A stretch of 6,212 nucleotides of DNA from Deltaproteobacteria bacterium (GTDB lineage Bacteria; Desulfobacterota; SM23-61), in assembly GCA_029857975.1 (NCBI GenBank), contig JAOUFX010000201.1, positions 1-6,212 on the forward strand, given 5' to 3'. A program made the position numbers and the translations under genes. Positions 4,859 through 6,212 of the stretch are shown piece after piece. Below the pieces are notes generated by a model that was not told the origin of the DNA, ran no database searches, and worked only from the letters and a program-made list of their open reading frames with translations. The first letter of the stretch is position 1. The number at the start of each line of letters is the position of its first letter.

Positions 4859-6212
4859 TTATTTACCAAAAATGAAATACCCGATCACGAAAACGACGCC
4901 CACCAGAATGGAAAGGGCATAATTTTGCACATATCCAGTTTGTAAACGCTTGAAAACCTCGCTGCCACCGCGGACAACGGCACCCACCCCGTTTACCGTA
5001 CCGTCCACCAGAATGTCGTCAAAAATCTTCCAGAGGAAGACGGAGAAGCGGATGAGGGGACCGACAAAGAAGAAATGGTAGATTTCATCCACCCAGTATT
5101 TATTGGCGATTAATTCATAAGGAACTTTGTAGCTCTCGGCCAGGCGGTCTGGTAAACCGGGTTTTTTGATGTACATCCGGTAGGCCAGAAGGATGCCCAA
5201 ACCGGCAATGGCCATGGAGACAATCATCATCGCCACCTCAAATCCCACAGCATGGTGACCGGCCTCAGCGGTTTTGGACGCGGCGAGCGCAGGCGGCGAG
5301 GCCAAGACCGGCGAGAGGAATTCGTTAAATCGATTCCAACCCTCTACAATAGGGAAGCCGATGAATCCGCCGATGGTGGCAAGAATCGCCAGGAGGATCA
5401 AGGGTACCGTCATCATTCCCGGCGACTCGTGGAGATGATGGGCAACCTCGTGATCCACCCGGGACTTACCGTGGAAGGTCATAAAGAGAGCCCGGAACAT
5501 GTAGGTGGCGGTCATGAAAGCAGCAATAGCCCCCACCAGCCAAAAGCCCAGCCCCCCTTCGGTCAGGGCCTTCCATAAAATTTCGTCCTTGGAGAAGAAG
5601 CCGGCAAAGGGAAAAATTCCGGCAATGGCCAAGGTAGCAATTAGAAAGGTCCAGTAGGTGCGGGGCATGTGGGGTTTGAGCGCACCCATCTTGCGCATAT
5701 CCAGTTCCCCCGCCAGGGCATGCATCACGCTGCCTGCGCCCAAGAAGAGCAAGGCCTTGAAAAAAGCATGGGTCACCAGGTGAAAGATGCCGGCGGTGAA
5801 AGCTCCCACACCGCAGGCCAAGAACATGTACCCCAATTGGCTTATCGTGGAATAGGCCAGCACCCGTTTGATGTCATTCTGGGCCAAGCCGATGGAGGCG
5901 GCAAAGATGGCGGTAGCCGCGCCAATCACAGCTACGACGAGTAGCGCGGTAGGGGCCATGAGAAAAAGGACATTGCACCGCGCCACCATGTAGACCCCGG
6001 CAGTTACCATGGTAGCCGCATGGATTAAGGCACTTACCGGTGTTGGGCCTTCCATGGCGTCAGGTAACCAGGTATAAAGGGGAAGTTGGGCCGATTTCCC
6101 AGTGGCCCCCATGAACAAAAGCAGAGTGATCAGGGTAATGATCCCGCTGCCGACGGCAAATTTCTCCGGAGCCGCGGCAAAGACCGCCTTGAAATCAATG
6201 GTCCCGAAGGTC
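4859..6212 (-). CDS. nuoL: NADH-quinone oxidoreductase (complex I) subunit L (5' end outside window)
   Basis: The C-terminal 450 residues of the largest antiporter-like subunit of complex I; about 190 N-terminal residues lie beyond the right edge. The frame is open from the window end, so the TTG near 6118 is an internal leucine and not a start. Seen directly, numbering from the first visible codon: K39 in TGKSAQLPLYTWLPDAMEG (equivalent to E. coli K229), H64 in ALIHAATM (H254), H144 and H148 flanking a helix break, K152 in HAFFKALLFL (K342), and K208-D209 in GFFSKDEIL. The C-terminal part contains the region of the long lateral helix, around NKYWVDEIYHFFFVGPLIRF, followed by a final membrane anchor ending in YFIFGK. 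That helix runs along the other pump subunits and makes this nuoL rather than another antiporter subunit. Helix 5 with its key glutamate is not in view. The neighbouring nuoM and nuoN confirm the operon. Confidence 0.97.
   Translation of the reverse strand, partial: TFGTIDFKAVFAAAPEKFAVGSGIITLITLLLFMGATGKSAQLPLYTWLPDAMEGPTPVSALIHAATMVTAGVYMVARCNVLFLMAPTALLVVAVIGAATAIFAASIGLAQNDIKRVLAYSTISQLGYMFLACGVGAFTAGIFHLVTHAFFKALLFLGAGSVMHALAGELDMRKMGALKPHMPRTYWTFLIATLAIAGIFPFAGFFSKDEILWKALTEGGLGFWLVGAIAAFMTATYMFRALFMTFHGKSRVDHEVAHHLHESPGMMTVPLILLAILATIGGFIGFPIVEGWNRFNEFLSPVLASPPALAASKTAEAGHHAVGFEVAMMIVSMAIAGLGILLAYRMYIKKPGLPDRLAESYKVPYELIANKYWVDEIYHFFFVGPLIRFSVFLWKIFDDILVDGTVNGVGAVVRGGSEVFKRLQTGYVQNYALSILVGVVFVIGYFIFGK

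Noticed and set aside
4578..4922. 114-codon plus-strand frame crossing the nuoL-nuoM spacer
   Set aside because: Runs antisense over the start of nuoM, repeat element C and the end of nuoL; its length reflects the stop-poor repeat, not a gene.
5252..5944. Plus-strand frames of 91 and 108 codons inside nuoL
   Set aside because: Antisense shadows rich in Gly, Arg, Glu and His, as expected opposite a hydrophobic membrane protein.

Overview
The window is bacterial DNA of medium GC content in which every convincing gene lies on the minus strand. It most resembles an anaerobe of the deltaproteobacterial (Desulfobacterota-type) or syntrophic lineages. That is an inference from the style of the complex I subunits and from a DRTGG / HATPase / PHP gene trio that I associate with hydrogenase loci of strict anaerobes. 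No rRNA or other taxonomic marker is present, so the assignment is tentative.

Read in the direction of transcription (right to left), the right two thirds hold the distal end of a respiratory complex I operon. These are nuoL (5' end outside the window), nuoM and nuoN, the three antiporter-like, proton-pumping membrane subunits. All the key charged residues I can look for are in place, so the subunits appear functional. nuoM and nuoN are 16 bases apart. nuoL and nuoM are separated by 93 bases, almost completely filled by a repeat element.

An intergenic region of 480 bases (1252-1731) follows nuoN. It holds two more repeat elements, a possible 22-codon reading frame between them, two small dyads and two alternative promoter candidates in front of the next gene.

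The left 1.25 kb carries three small same-strand genes: a DRTGG-domain protein, an RsbW/RsbT-like HATPase that overlaps it by 11 bases, and the first 124 codons of a PHP-domain metal-dependent phosphoesterase-like protein that runs off the left edge. They look like a signalling or regulatory cassette. Its probable link to an electron-bifurcating [FeFe]-hydrogenase / NuoEF-like locus further left is an inference from remembered gene neighbourhoods.

The most unusual observation is in the spacers. The nuoL-nuoM spacer and two places in the nuoN-downstream spacer each hold a short, degenerate tandem array with an exact 7-base period, followed by a second array of the same unit in inverted orientation. 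Each element uses a different heptamer (TGCAAAA-like, TCGGAAT-like and GCTGATT-like), yet all share the same architecture. This looks like one class of repeat with changing sequence, comparable in period only to the heptanucleotide STRR repeats of cyanobacteria.
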